A DNA stretch of 64,000 bases from Carex sylvatica. Its lineage: Eukaryota; Streptophyta; Magnoliopsida; Poales; Cyperaceae. Positions 1 through 12,060 of the stretch are shown here, piece by piece (position 1 is the first letter of the stretch; the number at the start of each line of letters is the position of its first letter). The notes below the pieces were generated by a model. The model was given only the letters and a program-made list of their open reading frames with translations. It made no database searches and was not told the origin of the DNA. Where the stretch lies: assembly GCA_964058845.1 (NCBI GenBank), contig CAXKVR010000002.1, positions 124,001 to 188,000 of the forward strand, written 5' to 3'. A program made the translations under genes and the position numbers.

Positions 1-232
1 AAATAGTCGATTCGAAACTTCCAACGTGTTTTTCATATTAAAATGTGCTTAGAGACCAAATTTTATATTTTTGGAAATTTTGCTATTTTTTTAGAATTTT
101 TGAAAACCATCACTAGGCTGAATTTTTTATTATTTTTAGTTTAATCAAAAATTCTAAAAAAATATATAAAAATTTCAAAAAATATAAAATTTGGTCTCTA
201 AACACATTAGAAGGTTCAAATCAACTATTTAA
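1..232. mobile_element. Foldback MITE-like element (family A)
   Basis: The two halves are inverted copies of each other: a block around 50-95 containing 'agagaccaaattttatat' recurs reverse-complemented at about 172-205. The outer parts (1-30 and 205-232) also pair. No coding capacity. The left end lies at or before the window edge, so the target duplication cannot be seen. A truncated relative lies at 3829-4020. Confidence 0.6.
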
Positions 233-465
233 ATTTAAAAAATAAAAATATGAGAAGAAGATGCACATTAAAAACACAAAAAAACACTCCTCTCACCCTG
301 ACATTGAGCAAACCAATTAGTGCTTAAACACTGGTTGAAAAATGGGTTACTTTGCTTTTGACAAGTGGAACTATGGATCAAGAGGCGACAAAAATCCGGA
401 GAAAAAAGGAGGCATGCATGGAACATGCTCTAAAATATTGACCATTGGAGTGGCGCCACAACGAG

Positions 466-640
466 TACGTATCCTCTGAGATATCTCTAACTTTTGCGTG
501 ACCTACGTGTCCGGTGTCTAATCGGGGGGTGATGTAGGGGTCAGTATTATGTGTGTTTTGAGATTCGTGTAGAACGTATTTAAACGGTCAAGATTTATAG
601 AGGTCGGTATTATCTTGTTACCTTGATTTATTGCAATAAC
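466..640. repeat. MITE fragment (family B, 'GTATCCTCTGAGATATCTC' end)
   Basis: The stretch beginning 'gtatcctctgagatatctc' followed by a 'gcgtgac' block, and the later 'gagattcgtgt...aacgtatttaaa' block, recur in the opposite orientation at 4020-4105. These look like the two ends of one non-autonomous element family. No intact termini or target duplication were found. The surrounding 233-465 and 641-1042 are AT-rich with no supportable gene. Confidence 0.45.
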
Positions 641-1042
641 TTCTTAATTGCTGAGTATATCCTTGGTGTCTTGGCTCATAGAATTGAGATCACACCCAAT
701 CAAAAGTGGGCCCTACATAGTTGAAATTTAAAAGTCAAGAGGATATAATTGGCTGCTAAATTCACTGTTAAATTTTGCTATAATTGGCTTGAATATAGAA
801 GTGAAGAGGATATATGAAACAGAGGAATAAGGAGGAATAAATAAATAATAAAATAAGGAATCAGAGATAACTAGAGAGGAGAAATAAGAAAACGGAGAAA
901 TTAATTTTCTCTCCAATTTTGTTGCATATTCAAATTTAATTGTAATATATCGTGTGAAAGTACGTGTGGCGAGTATGTTTTATCTAAATTTAGACTTCTA
1001 TACGTAAAAAATGTATTTCATCAAAAGAAGAAATATTATTTG

Positions 1043-1513
1043 ATTGGAGGTAGGGGTATTCAAACGGTCGGCTCAGTTCAAACCGAAGTAAAATTATAAA
1101 CCAAACTTTTTCTCAGTTTTCAAAAATAGAACCGAACCGATTGAACCTATCAACCGATTAAGAACCGAACCGAACAAACCGAAGTAAATTTCAATTTGTT
1201 TGGTTCAAACCGAATTAAACCTATTAGTACTATTATTAACGAAAATAATATATTGTCATACACAACAATTGAAGTTTGGGTTGGTTCGATCCTGTTTGGT
1301 TTAATGAAATCATTATATCACTAATAAAAGTAGAGTCGAACCGATATAAATCGGTCCGTTAGATTCAATCGGTTTTGAGATGTCTAAACCAAACCGAACT
1401 ATTTAAATCAAAATTATTCAAAATGTCAACCGAACTGATCCATTTAAATCAAAAAATTCCGGTTCAGATAAAAACCGAATAAACCGAGCTGTTTGAACAC
1501 CCCTAATTGGAGG
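1043..1513. mobile_element. hAT-type MITE with 8-bp target duplication
   Basis: The element spans 1051-1505 (455 bp). It starts TAGGGGTATTCAAACGG, and its end, reverse-complemented, reads TAGGGGTGTTCAAACAG, so the terminal inverted repeats are nearly perfect. It is flanked on both sides by the same 8 bp, ATTGGAGG (1043-1050 and 1506-1513). An 8-bp duplication with a TAGGGRT-type terminus fits the hAT superfamily. The interior is rich in 'aaccgaa' motifs and carries no transposase, so the element is non-autonomous. The intact duplication and matching ends suggest a fairly recent insertion. Confidence 0.88.
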
Positions 1514-3828
1514 GCTGATATTAAATCTAAAATTGTATCTTTCAATCTTAGCCGTTGGCGAATCAGGACATCTACGTGCATAATATAAGAATGGAGATAT
1601 GAGTGGATAATTGGATTATTCAAAAGTTTTAGAAATAAGAAAATTCAATTAAATGTCAATGTACATAATAAACATAAATAAATCATGAAGGTAGTTAAAC
1701 ACTCTGACTTAGTTGTAGATTTGTCCTTGAAAATATGAATAATAGATAACATCGATATTTAATTGATCAATATGACATGACACATACTAAACATATGAAA
1801 CGGTATATGCATATTATACCGTTTTATTTATTTTTATGTGTTTGCATTGCTCTTGTCGACAAATATTAATTAAGTTTTGTAAGCAGTTGTACTTTGAGCT
1901 CTCAGAGAATATATATAAAAATATTTGGTAAGCGGGACTTGAAATTTGACACAATGATTTACGGACTACATGGTTTCTCTAATTAGGACTCGTTACATGT
2001 TAATAAATCTCAATAAATGAATTATGCGCATAGACTAGTCACAAACTCATCATAATGGTCTTCAATTTATAATAGCCATAGGAATTTGAATCTATTTAAA
2101 GACGAGAACAAAAAAAGAGGAGGGAAATAATTTACATCCAAGAAGTCAACTTTAATTTTCTAGTACTATTATACTACAGCATGATATATATTATAAAGTA
2201 AACGTGTTCAGAAATTTATCACAAATTAAGTCATAATATACCTATGAACTTTTTTGACATAATTAGGGGTGGAAGAGTAGAGCCAAAAGGGTGCTAAACA
2301 CCCCTTATTAATTAGAATTTGTTAGTTCTATCCTTAGAAAATTTATAGTATTAGCCTTCCTCATAAAATGAAATTACATAATATTTATTTATCTAGCAAC
2401 TCTTATCTTATTTTTCTAATTCCGTCTCCTATTGACGCTGACATCATTCATCAAAAAATGCGTGAGATGCCAAAAATTTTATTAATAGGAAAATAAATAA
2501 AAAAATATCAACAATGGAAAAGGGATTCGGGATAATTCGACATATAAGAAAAATATAATTGTCTATAACATCCAGAGATCAAAACGTCCAATTAGCGAAA
2601 TCACATTAATAAATAATTAGCGGTTTATGCTACTGTTTTAGTCTACCAAATATTTTGAAAAAAAAAATATAGACGTTGATTTGTAGAACGTCTGGACATT
2701 CTTTATGAAAGAACTTCACCCTGTAAACATAAGTGAAACCGAAGACCTTGACCTTGAGTTTAGATCTAGACTGTTCGATCTGTTTTGCATAAATATTAAA
2801 GGTACCGGTGCATTCCACATCTGATCGTTTCCTTTTAATTTGTGCTTGTTTTACAGATGCGTTAGAGATTCAGAGCACATCCATTGAATTTACAAGAAAG
2901 CCCTTCTGTTTTGGTGTTATTCCAAATCTCCGAATCTATATACATTGAAAGTTTGAAACACAATCAAGTTTCATTTATAATTCTTTTCAATTCTCCCATC
3001 GTTTCAACTTCTTTACAGTAAAGTCAAGAGTTTGACAGGTGTCGAGTACCACTGCTTTACTTTACTTTATGTTTTCTTTTGTTAAATATCCTCTGCTTCT
3101 CTTCCTGTAGTGAGTGACTACGATATGAGTCTTTCTGTAGGACCCACCCGTCCGTGACAAGTAAACCTCTACCTGGGTTGTTGGAAATGCATCGTAATAT
3201 GAGCGGAGTTGTTGGAAATTAACATATGACGCTTGAATAAAAAATAAAAAATAAAAACTGAATTTGTGATGTGATTATGAAGGGATAAAATGTCATGGAG
3301 TTAAAACAATTTAATTTCACTCCAATTTTAATAACGATAAATTTTTTTGTTTTTGCACTTTATTTATCTATTATATATTAAATAACTTGCATTTTTTGTC
3401 AAAATTTGATCAATTTCTTCAAATGCAATATGAATTATAAGGCAAAAAATTATAGCACGGTACATAGTTGGCTCTAAATTTTTTTCCTTCTTAATTCCTA
3501 GTAACTATATTATGAACTATATATTATGATTTTCTTAAATGAAGTTAGAGATGTCACCTGTAAGAAACTATTTTTTATTAAAATATAAACATTTTTTGAT
3601 CAGAAAATTCACATATTGAGAAAAGGAATGGAGATATGTACGTATCTCTCGTAATTTTTCAACCGTATGTAAAGCACAAATAAACATCAATTAACCCATA
3701 ATTAATTATTCTCACTTTTACTATAAAGAATGACACCAATAGTTTATGCATTGTTAAATATTTTCATACAAGAGGAGGGTTCAAATGCACTCTATCTTTC
3801 AAATTATTTTTCTCCGTTTTTAAAGTCT
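1514..3828. other. Intergenic AT-rich DNA, no gene seen
   Basis: Reading both strands I see only short open frames without codon structure, splice-site pairs or recognisable domains. It contains long A/T runs and no convincing tandem or inverted repeat. Confidence 0.6.
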
Positions 3829-4110
3829 GAATAGTCAATCCGAACCGATAAATGCGATCTATATATTAAGATGTGCTTGGAGACCAAATTTTATATTTTT
3901 TTTGAATTTATTTACTATTTTTTTTAGATTTATTGAAAATCGCTATTTTTAGCAAATCTGGACCATAAAAAAACAGCGATTTTCAATAAATCTAAAAAAA
4001 TAGTAAAAAAATTTGAAAGATTCGTGTTGAATGTATTTAAAAGGTTTGGATTTTCCATAAAAGTCACGCAAAGTTTGAGATATCTCAGAGGATACGAATT
4101 CCTTCGACAG
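3829..4110. mobile_element. Nested MITE remnants (families A and B)
   Basis: The 3868-4018 part is a foldback: 'tttttagatttattgaaaatcgct' is mirrored by its complement just after the centre near 3960. Its left half matches the family A element at 1-232 ('gagaccaaattttatat'). At about 4020 the sequence switches abruptly to the terminal part of family B (see 466-640), ending 'gagatatctcagaggatac'. The sharp switch suggests one element inserted into the other, or a recombination join. Confidence 0.5.
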
Positions 4111-5130
4111 AGGGAAGTGACAGAGAGAAAAATTAGAAATGCACGCCAAGATCAGATTGCCATGTGATCTTTTGTGTAGCTTGTATATGCCTCAAGAGTC
4201 CCCACATAACAGCTCAATTAATGCTTCAAAAGTTTATTTTCTGCCATTTTTGTATTTTTCAATATTTTGTTTGTTTTTTTGTTTTTGCATTATTTTTGGT
4301 ATTAAGGTAAGTTTGTACTTTCTTTTGAATTGCTAAAATTTGAGGATTTTTTTGAAATGTCATAATTATGGACTTATAATTGTTCAATTTGTTTATATAT
4401 TTTTTATATTACTACAATTTTAAAATATACAGATACATAAAAAATACTTTTCTATAATTATTGTTTATTTTTATTTTTTATATGTGTCTAAATTTATTGC
4501 TTACAGAAATTTTTGCATATATCGTTATATAAATTTAATGCGGTTTGCTTAAGTTTTACATTTGTAATTTTACTTTGTTATTAAGAATGTAAATGTTGCT
4601 TACTCCTAATTGTAACATTGTAATTAATTAATTTAATATGTGTGAATTGTTAGAGAAATAAGTATGCATACATGCATACTTATTGTAACATTATAACTAT
4701 ATAGCCTGTTGGCTGTTGTGCTGATAGCATGAAAAGTAACATAATGTGATAGTCTAAGTACTAACACGAAAACTACACGATGCTAGTTGTAACGGATCAT
4801 TTAGGAAAATGTATTGAACTTGAGCTTGTGATACGCTTTGTCGATCTTATTTTGATTGGCAGCACGATCGTTTAAATAAATGTCGCCACTAAAAATTTAG
4901 CGGAGAAGTTTTTAAATATTATTATGTTGAGTATTGAAGGGGTCATTTCATTTCCTAAAGTAGTCTAGCTTATATTGAAGATAATTTTCTATTTAAATTG
5001 GATACAGTAGCTAGCCAGGTTTTATATCTAAGTGTCAATTGTTAGATGAAAATTATAATTGCACTATGCCTTCTCCGGCCAATATTGGACATCTATGAGA
5101 GCAGAGCTTGCTCCAAGGCAGGCATTTAGG
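4111..5130. other. Intergenic AT-rich DNA, no gene seen
   Basis: Only short, low-complexity open frames are present. No domains, RNA genes or convincing repeats were recognised. Confidence 0.55.
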
Positions 5131-5135
5131 AGAAT

Positions 5136-5350
5136 GTTACCACTGTGGGCCTGGCCCAGATCAATGTCCCATGGGGCCCAGAACTCCAAATGGGAATTCT
5201 TGTGTTGAAATATAAAATAGAATTCAAATTGCAACAGCTAGAGCTAGTTTGTTTAATATAATAGAAAATAGTTTTTTGTAATCAATAACAATAAAAAAAC
5301 TCTTCTCTCTTGTCTTACAAAAAATAACACCTTGGGTATCAGCTCGGGGC
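5136..5350 (+). mobile_element. Possible Copia-type LTR end with primer-binding site
   Basis: A stretch starting either 'tgttaccactgtgggcc' (5136) or 'tgttgaaatataaaatag' (5213) ends near 5330. It is followed by 'tgggtatcagctcgggg', which resembles the initiator-Met tRNA primer-binding site usual after plant Copia 5' LTRs. No gag, pol or second LTR is visible, so this would be a degraded remnant. The call rests mainly on the primer-site resemblance. Confidence 0.3.
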
Positions 5351-7381
5351 TAACTCAGCATGTATTATTTGAATTGCTCTTTAGAATAAAGTTCTTTCCA
5401 AAAATTGATCTTGAACATAAGTTTAAACCTACTCACAAAGAAATACTGATAATGGATAGATCCTGAATTAGAAATTGGGCAAGCAAGTTGTAAAAAGCCT
5501 AATAACACAATTTAAATTATCATTTCTTTTACTGCTCTGTTAGTTACATTTAACTAGTTTTTTTCTTCTTTTATTTTAAGTTTGTTTAAGGAAAAAAAAT
5601 GTGAAAGAATATTGATTGGGTTAAGGATCGGTTTGTATTTGCGCCGCCTGCATCAGCCCAGTCCACGGGTTGAGTTCCAGAGTCAAGGGCTGATGTTTTT
5701 ATTCCAATAATATTATTTCTTGTAGATCGACGAGCAACAGAGCTATATAGATATAAATTATATAGTAGTTAATGTTATTTGATGGCGATTTTTATTTAGT
5801 TTATGGTACAGTAAGTACATTCTTTTAATTTGAGACAGGGCAAGGTAATCCAGATTAATTGCTGGGCCGTGGAGTTGAAAATGAAGATGACAGACAGCAT
5901 ATTATATCTATTACTATTTTTTTTTCTTCTCTTCTATAGTAGCTTACCTACAACTACAAGGGGACAAATTAAACTCCAAAATTTAAAACAACTATTTCGA
6001 TTCCATTCCATTCGATTTTCTTTTGTGGTTTTAGAAGCAAGCAATTAACAAATCTTTGCTTTGCTTTCTTAATTGCTTCGGGTTTATCGGTTAGATTTTA
6101 CAGAACCGGACCGGACTGGTTAGTTGGATGAAACCTTAATTTAAAATTGAAAAGACCACACCTGCAAATGAAACGTTGGAAAAACGTACGGTTCAACTTC
6201 CAGTTTTTATTAAAAACCAAGGCGCACAAAAAAGCTCAAAATCCGGTTTTTAAATACTTGTAGTGTACCAAAATCACTCGTCAAAATTCAAAATAACTTC
6301 ATTTTCGTTTATCTTTGTTGGTTGCTTCATTCAAGCTATTGTTTCTACCAAAATCACTATATATACGAATTCTCTGTGTTTTTAACTTTAAGGCCGTCAA
6401 TGAAATATGAGAATACTACTACTTTTTTTTTTTTTTTTAATGGAGATGTATCATGTATGAGACTTAAATATATAAATGTTTCTAATTAGTTGCATTTACG
6501 CATGTATCAATTGTTATAGATAAAATGTAAAAATATTTGAAAACAAAGGTTGAAGAAAGCAAGTACCGTTTAATTTGAAGCTTTATCGGATTGATATTCA
6601 GTTCAGTTATGATAACATTGATTGAACTGCTAAAACTTAGACAAATGATATATGCTTCACCGAGTTCACATCACGTGACATCTGTTGTCTGGCACAAAAT
6701 AGTCCAATAAAAATTATGTCATATATGTCATATAGTAACTGAAGTAGTAACTTATTTAACTTAAAATTTAACGATACTTTTAAGTCATGACGACATCACA
6801 TCATTTTTGGTTTGGTTAGAAGTATGTTTCCTTAAAAATTATACTCTAATCAAATAATGTATATTTGCAAAAACAATTTAAATTTACGAAACAATTGAGA
6901 TTAATGCGGATCTAAATCCATCTGCAAAAACCTCAATGCAGATCGGGCGAATATTACTGAATACCAAATCAAATTTGACATGATGTTTCATCAAAAATCT
7001 CATTGGGTGATGGGTGATGGTTGTTAGTTCAATAATAAAGAAAATAATGCTACAAATAACTCAAAGTATTAGAAATATTAAATATATTTCTTTGAAAATA
7101 GATGAAATACTATATAATTTGATTTATTAGAAATCTGCTACAAATAATTCGGATCAACATTTTTCATGCTGAATTTTTTGCGGTTGTAAGAAAAATTAAT
7201 ATATTTATATATGAGTTATTGGAAAAAATAAAACTTGAATTATGAGTTATTGATTCTGGTTTAAAAGTCACTTCTAAGTAATACAAAAAATATTATGATC
7301 CTTCTAGTACATTTAATTTTAAAAAAATTATTTCTATTTGACCTCATAGATAAGACAGCCAATGAGACCCAAATAAAGAGG
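5351..7381. other. Intergenic AT-rich DNA, no gene seen
   Basis: Contains a poly-T tract near 6423-6438 and many short A/T runs. I see no supportable coding exon, RNA gene or bounded element. Confidence 0.55.
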
Positions 7382-7386
7382 TACAC

Positions 7387-9952
7387 TGTCACACCCCGCG
7401 GCCCCACGAGGCGTGACGGATGCCTCCTGCCGTAGACATACGGTTGCCCGTATGCCTACAAGGCAAGTACGATATAATAGAAAGTAAAACACAACCAAAC
7501 AAACAAACAAATAACTAAGAAAAACAGTTCATAAATCCCAACTGGTCAGGTAATATCATACAAAACCCGTATCTCGATGGATACGCATCACAGGATGACA
7601 TAGAGAATATATATATATAATCAAAACATAAATATATACATGTCTCTAATGTCAAAATACCAGACAGCTAAGCAGCGGTGAAAACCAGGCCTACCGACCT
7701 CGTCTCTCTCTCGGATCCACCGAACCGGTACCTGAAAAATTAACCCAAAAGAGGGGATGAGAATTGAATTCTCAGTGCGATAAATTGCCACAAATCGTCC
7801 CTGGACTTGCAATCAAAGATTATATTCAAAAAGTAAACACAAATAAAGCTCAAATCAGTTTATAATCATATATAAACATAAATGCACAAACCCGACAACA
7901 TTTATCCAAATGAAATCACAATTCAGGAATTGCCAAGATGAAATACAAGCACACAATATTTGGTTTAACTCGATTTCAGAATATCTGGTAGTAACTACAG
8001 ATGTTCCACCAAACTGGACCCCAATTCGTTCCCACTCATCTGTAGGGTTACAGACACCTACAGACGGCTGTACCAGGTAAAACCTTTTCTCATGACACTC
8101 ATCTGTAGTTACAGGCTTAACTGTTTAATTAAAAGTCTGGTTCCAATTCATATCCGGAAAATCCATATAAATCCAATTGACCATCCAAACACATTACCCC
8201 CTGGGTAATGCCTCCGATACACAGTCACCCATAACCAAAATCATAATACAAAGTCACTTACCCCTCGTCCCAACCGGTACTGGGAACTGCCGAGGGCCAG
8301 ACGATCTAAAGCTTTAGAACACTGAGCGTCAAACGTCCATGCATTAGACTTTGACAAATCCGGATTCACCCCCTGGGTGACATCATCACGGTGGATGACA
8401 ATAATACCATATCCACCAACCGATGGTGATATAAAGCACGGTGACTTTAATTCCAAAATCAGATCATTCAGATCAACACAAATAATAACCATACCAGCAT
8501 GCAAATCAATCAGATTTAAACAATTTGAGTTTCACTTTATTTGGGCAATGCAATGCATATAAATCAAAACACAGTTTAATTTCTGAATATAAAATATCAA
8601 ACAAGTCCAAAAACCCCGCACCTGAGTAATAGCGCGCTCGACTAAGGCTCAGGCGTCTCGAACGACCCAGAAATCCTTTGCCTCGTATGATTACCACCTA
8701 TTTTACACGTTAAATTCGATTAACGCGTTCGATTAATATCCGATAGGTTTTAACGAAGTTATAACTCGATTAATTCCAACAATTTCCAGAGTTTCACATG
8801 AAACTATCATAATTCCTTTCCATTTCAATCCAACCCCAAAACCCTAGTTCAATTCCAAATTCCACAAGCAAATCAATTCGATTATCGAGTTATAAAGTTT
8901 CAAATCAAATTCGAATTCGAATTTCACCAAAATATAACAAATCAAATAAAATTAGGGTTTCCAAGAGAAAAGGAAGATAAATCGTATCAATTATCACAAA
9001 TTAACAACTAATCGAGCTAGAACTCGATTATGAAACCCTAATCACAAATTTCAACCGAAATCATGACAAATCGAATAACTCGAATAAATTAGGGTTTTTC
9101 AAGAAATTACCAGGGAGAAATATATATCAAATTGAAGCTTTCTAATCGATCAAGGATCGTCAATTCAGCTCGAATCTCGATTTTCCGGTCAGTTCGATCA
9201 GTTTCCGCGCTCAATTTCTCTCTCTCTTTCTCTTTCCCTTTTTGCTTCGGCCTAAACCTAGCTCTTCCGAAATTTCTTTCAATTATTACGGTGAAATGAA
9301 ATGAGAAGAAGGGTTTTTGATTATTAATTGGAATTTTTCCACATAAACCCTCCAACTTTTAGTTATTAACAAACTTGAAAATATTTATTACAAATAGGCC
9401 CTTTATGTAATGTTTTATTTATTAAAAAGATAAAAATAAAGAGAGAAGATGTTTAGTTTATCCATTTTGCAAATAAGTCCCTCAAAAATAGCAAAAATCG
9501 CCAAAAATACTCCCCAGTGCGGATCACTCATCCGCACTGCGGATCCATCCAGCCGCATTCACTGCGCAAATAACAAACACACACCCCAGTGCGGATCAAT
9601 CATCCGCACTGCGGATCCGTCCAGTCGCACTCACGGCGCAGAAAAAATGTCCGAGCCTAGTGCGGACGCACTGAGGCCAGTGCGGATGCTCCCATCCGCA
9701 TTCAGTACTTAGCGAAATTTTCAGAAGAGTACAGAACTCACCCGCAGTGCGTGTGCCCATCCGCACCACCATCCGCACCCAGAGAAATTGCAGCCGTTTA
9801 TTAAGGAACTTGTCCCAGTGCGGGTGAAGCCACCCGCAGTGCGGGTCATCCATCCGCACTGGACCGTTTTTCTATATTTATTATTCGATTCTTGACGCCT
9901 TAATTCAATTAGTCAGTTTAAAAATATTTCCTTACGTTATCATAATGTCACA
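7387..9952 (-). mobile_element. Solo LTR (2.57 kb) with 5-bp target duplication
   Basis: The plus strand starts TGTCACACCCC at 7387 and ends ATGTCACA at 9952, so the unit is bounded by TG...CA on either strand. The 5 bp TACAC occurs immediately before (7382-7386) and after (9953-9957). TG/CA ends with a 5-bp duplication are the signature of LTR retrotransposon integration. With no internal gag-pol, this is a solo LTR left by recombination between two LTRs. I place the sense strand as minus, because that strand has the gene-like upstream region (purine-rich 'gagagagaga' tract, then 'aaaccctaa' blocks) and a diverged copy at 61380-64000 shows the same order in plus orientation. The TGTCACACCCC end and the length suggest Ty3/Gypsy, but the lineage is not determined. 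Confidence 0.85.
9510..9870. repeat. GTGCGG-rich palindromic cluster inside the solo LTR
   Basis: Repeated short inverted motifs of the form CAGTGCGGATnnnATCCGCACTG occur about five times (near 9517-9545, 9590-9615, 9655-9705, 9745-9775 and 9815-9860). Spacers and the GAT/GGT core vary. The same motif cluster is present in the related LTR at 61580-61985. It lies just upstream of the presumed LTR transcription start on the minus strand, so a regulatory role is conceivable but unproven. Confidence 0.6.
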
Positions 9953-9957
9953 TACAC

Positions 9958-10960
9958 ATTAATTGATGTGGTAATTCTAACAATTAAAATATATATTGAG
10001 ATCAATTTGAGATAGATGGTTCAGATCAACAAGATATACAAATGCAATTAATGATGCCATAGACTAGAATTACATTACCAAACCTTAAACAATCACTATT
10101 TTTGAATCTTTTAGGTAGGTAAAAGAAAAAAAAATCATGTCTTCTAGTGAAATGCATGTTATATATGTTGTTAATGGGCCATTATTAGTGGTTGATTGCT
10201 CAAACACAAATAAAATTTATCTATAATGCTATGCTCCATGCAGTCAATAATTATACATGAAAATCAGACACATGGACAAGCAGTGATCATTAATTAGTAT
10301 ACTGTTAAGTTTAATTAAAACGTTGTATCTTAAATGAATAAAATCGATCTGTGTACAATTTGAGATCGATGAAAAGATTTCATTTCCCGTGACGTCATCA
10401 ATTTCAACCGATCAGATCCAGGATTCATTTTGGCGAGTCTGCAATCCTGACCTTAGTTAAGAAATCTCTACAGGTGCCAGATCATGAGGATCCTTCCGGG
10501 GCTCATTTTTACCGTCACTCTATATTTTTCGAGAATTGTTTAATTAAGTCATAATAATAAGAGCAGTATAGACATGCAACTGCACTTGATATTTAAGTTG
10601 GTTAAGCAATTATGCATTTTTCTTTCTACAATAATGTGGTTGTTTATAATTAAGGCGATTACACTGACATGTATAATAGAAAATAAAAGAGACCACAAAT
10701 CCGCTATGGTAATTAATTAAATTTATTGATCCGATGTTTTGTCGTTTGTGTAGATTTTTACTCGGCTAGCTGCATTAATAATTATTTATGTGTTCACTGT
10801 TTAACCAAGTGATCAACTGCATATATAATTTGCGTTTTTTAAAAACAATACCATATATACACACACACACAATACAATTAATCCTGGCATAATGGCATCT
10901 TATTTCTTACCAGTCTATATATATAGGATCGCTGGATGCCAAATTTAATTATTTCCATCT
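9958..10960. other. Intergenic AT-rich DNA, no gene seen
   Basis: No supportable coding exon was found. A short (AC)n run lies near 10857-10870. Otherwise the sequence is featureless AT-rich DNA. Confidence 0.55.
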
Positions 10961-10964
10961 AAAT

Positions 10965-11950
10965 TTTTTTACTTGATAAAAAATATTGTAAGCATCAACA
11001 ATTGTCAAAGATGTGCTCTTTCTTTCATTTGAATTGTACGAATCTCTGTAAAAGTTTTTTTTATGCATGAATCTCAAAATAAATAAAAAGTTGGATTTAG
11101 AATAATAAAATTCCTACAATTCCTTAGAATCGTAGCAGATTTATTATTTCCATATTTCTAACAAAGTCTATATATTTTTGGTGGAGATACACAGGAAAGT
11201 TGTGTCTTGTGTGCAATGTACAACCCTCACAGTTCTGATTTTTTTTCAACGAGTATATAAAAAATCTACTTCAAACGTGCTATATAAGAAAACTATTTAA
11301 CCATGTCACCTCATATGAATGATATTGATAATTTAATACCAATATTTATTTCATCTAATACTAAGAAATTTTCCAACACACATCCTCACTATCTTGAAAT
11401 AATTTGGTAATCCCATAATTTATTTCAAATTAATTTAGTTTAATTAATTGTAAGCTTATTTAATTTTGAATGACCTAGCTATTCAAAGAGGAATAATGTA
11501 ATTACGTTCAAATTATCACACTCAAAAGAAAGCGCTAGTGAGGATTTTGAGATAAAAAAAATACAAAGTGATTTAAAATTTTACTTTATTCCCAATTTTT
11601 TCTCAAATTAACTTGCAGTCATACACAACCTTAACTTTATTTTTTTAATACGAATGCTAAATGATAAATGAAAATAGAGAAAAAAAGTAAAAAAAAAACA
11701 CAAAAAATAACAAAGTTCCGACAATATATATCGAGTGATTAACATACTCGGCTAGATGCTATATCTTTTTGAATTTGTAACCACTGATTAAAAGTGCACC
11801 TTTGTATTTTTCAACTAACAAAAACTAAAATGTAAAATTTAATTATCTGATCTTCTTCGATGAAATTAAAAATTGGACCACTTTTCCAGTTCATAAAAAA
11901 AATATGTTCACACTATCTGAGTCGGTATAATTAAAGTCCAATCAAACTCT
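10965..11950 (+). repeat. Degenerate direct repeat, copy 1
   Basis: Segments at about 10968-11050, 11175-11345 and 11720-11945 align in the same order and orientation with 59692-60325. Shared strings include 'acttgataaaaaat', 'actcggctagatg' and 'ccagttcataaaaaa'. Copy 1 carries roughly 350 extra bases around 11345-11715. Many substitutions and indels show an old duplication. No coding sequence or element termini were recognised. Confidence 0.6.
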
Positions 11951-11960
11951 AATTCTAATT

Positions 11961-12060
11961 CATTTCGTTCAGAAATAGAGATAAATATTTCTAGAAACGA
12001 CACTTGAACTCATTTCGTTCAAAAATAGAGATGAATATTTCTAGGAACGACACTTGAAAT
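11961..12060. repeat. Tandem duplication, 2 x 50 bp
   Basis: The 50-bp segments 11961-12010 and 12011-12060 both begin 'catttcgttc' and end in 'cgacacttgaa', with only a few differences between them. Confidence 0.85.

Noticed and set aside
8241..8504. 87-codon minus-strand frame inside the solo LTR
   Set aside because: It lies within a noncoding LTR, is overlapped by plus-strand frames, and has no homologous frame in the related LTR at 63 kb.
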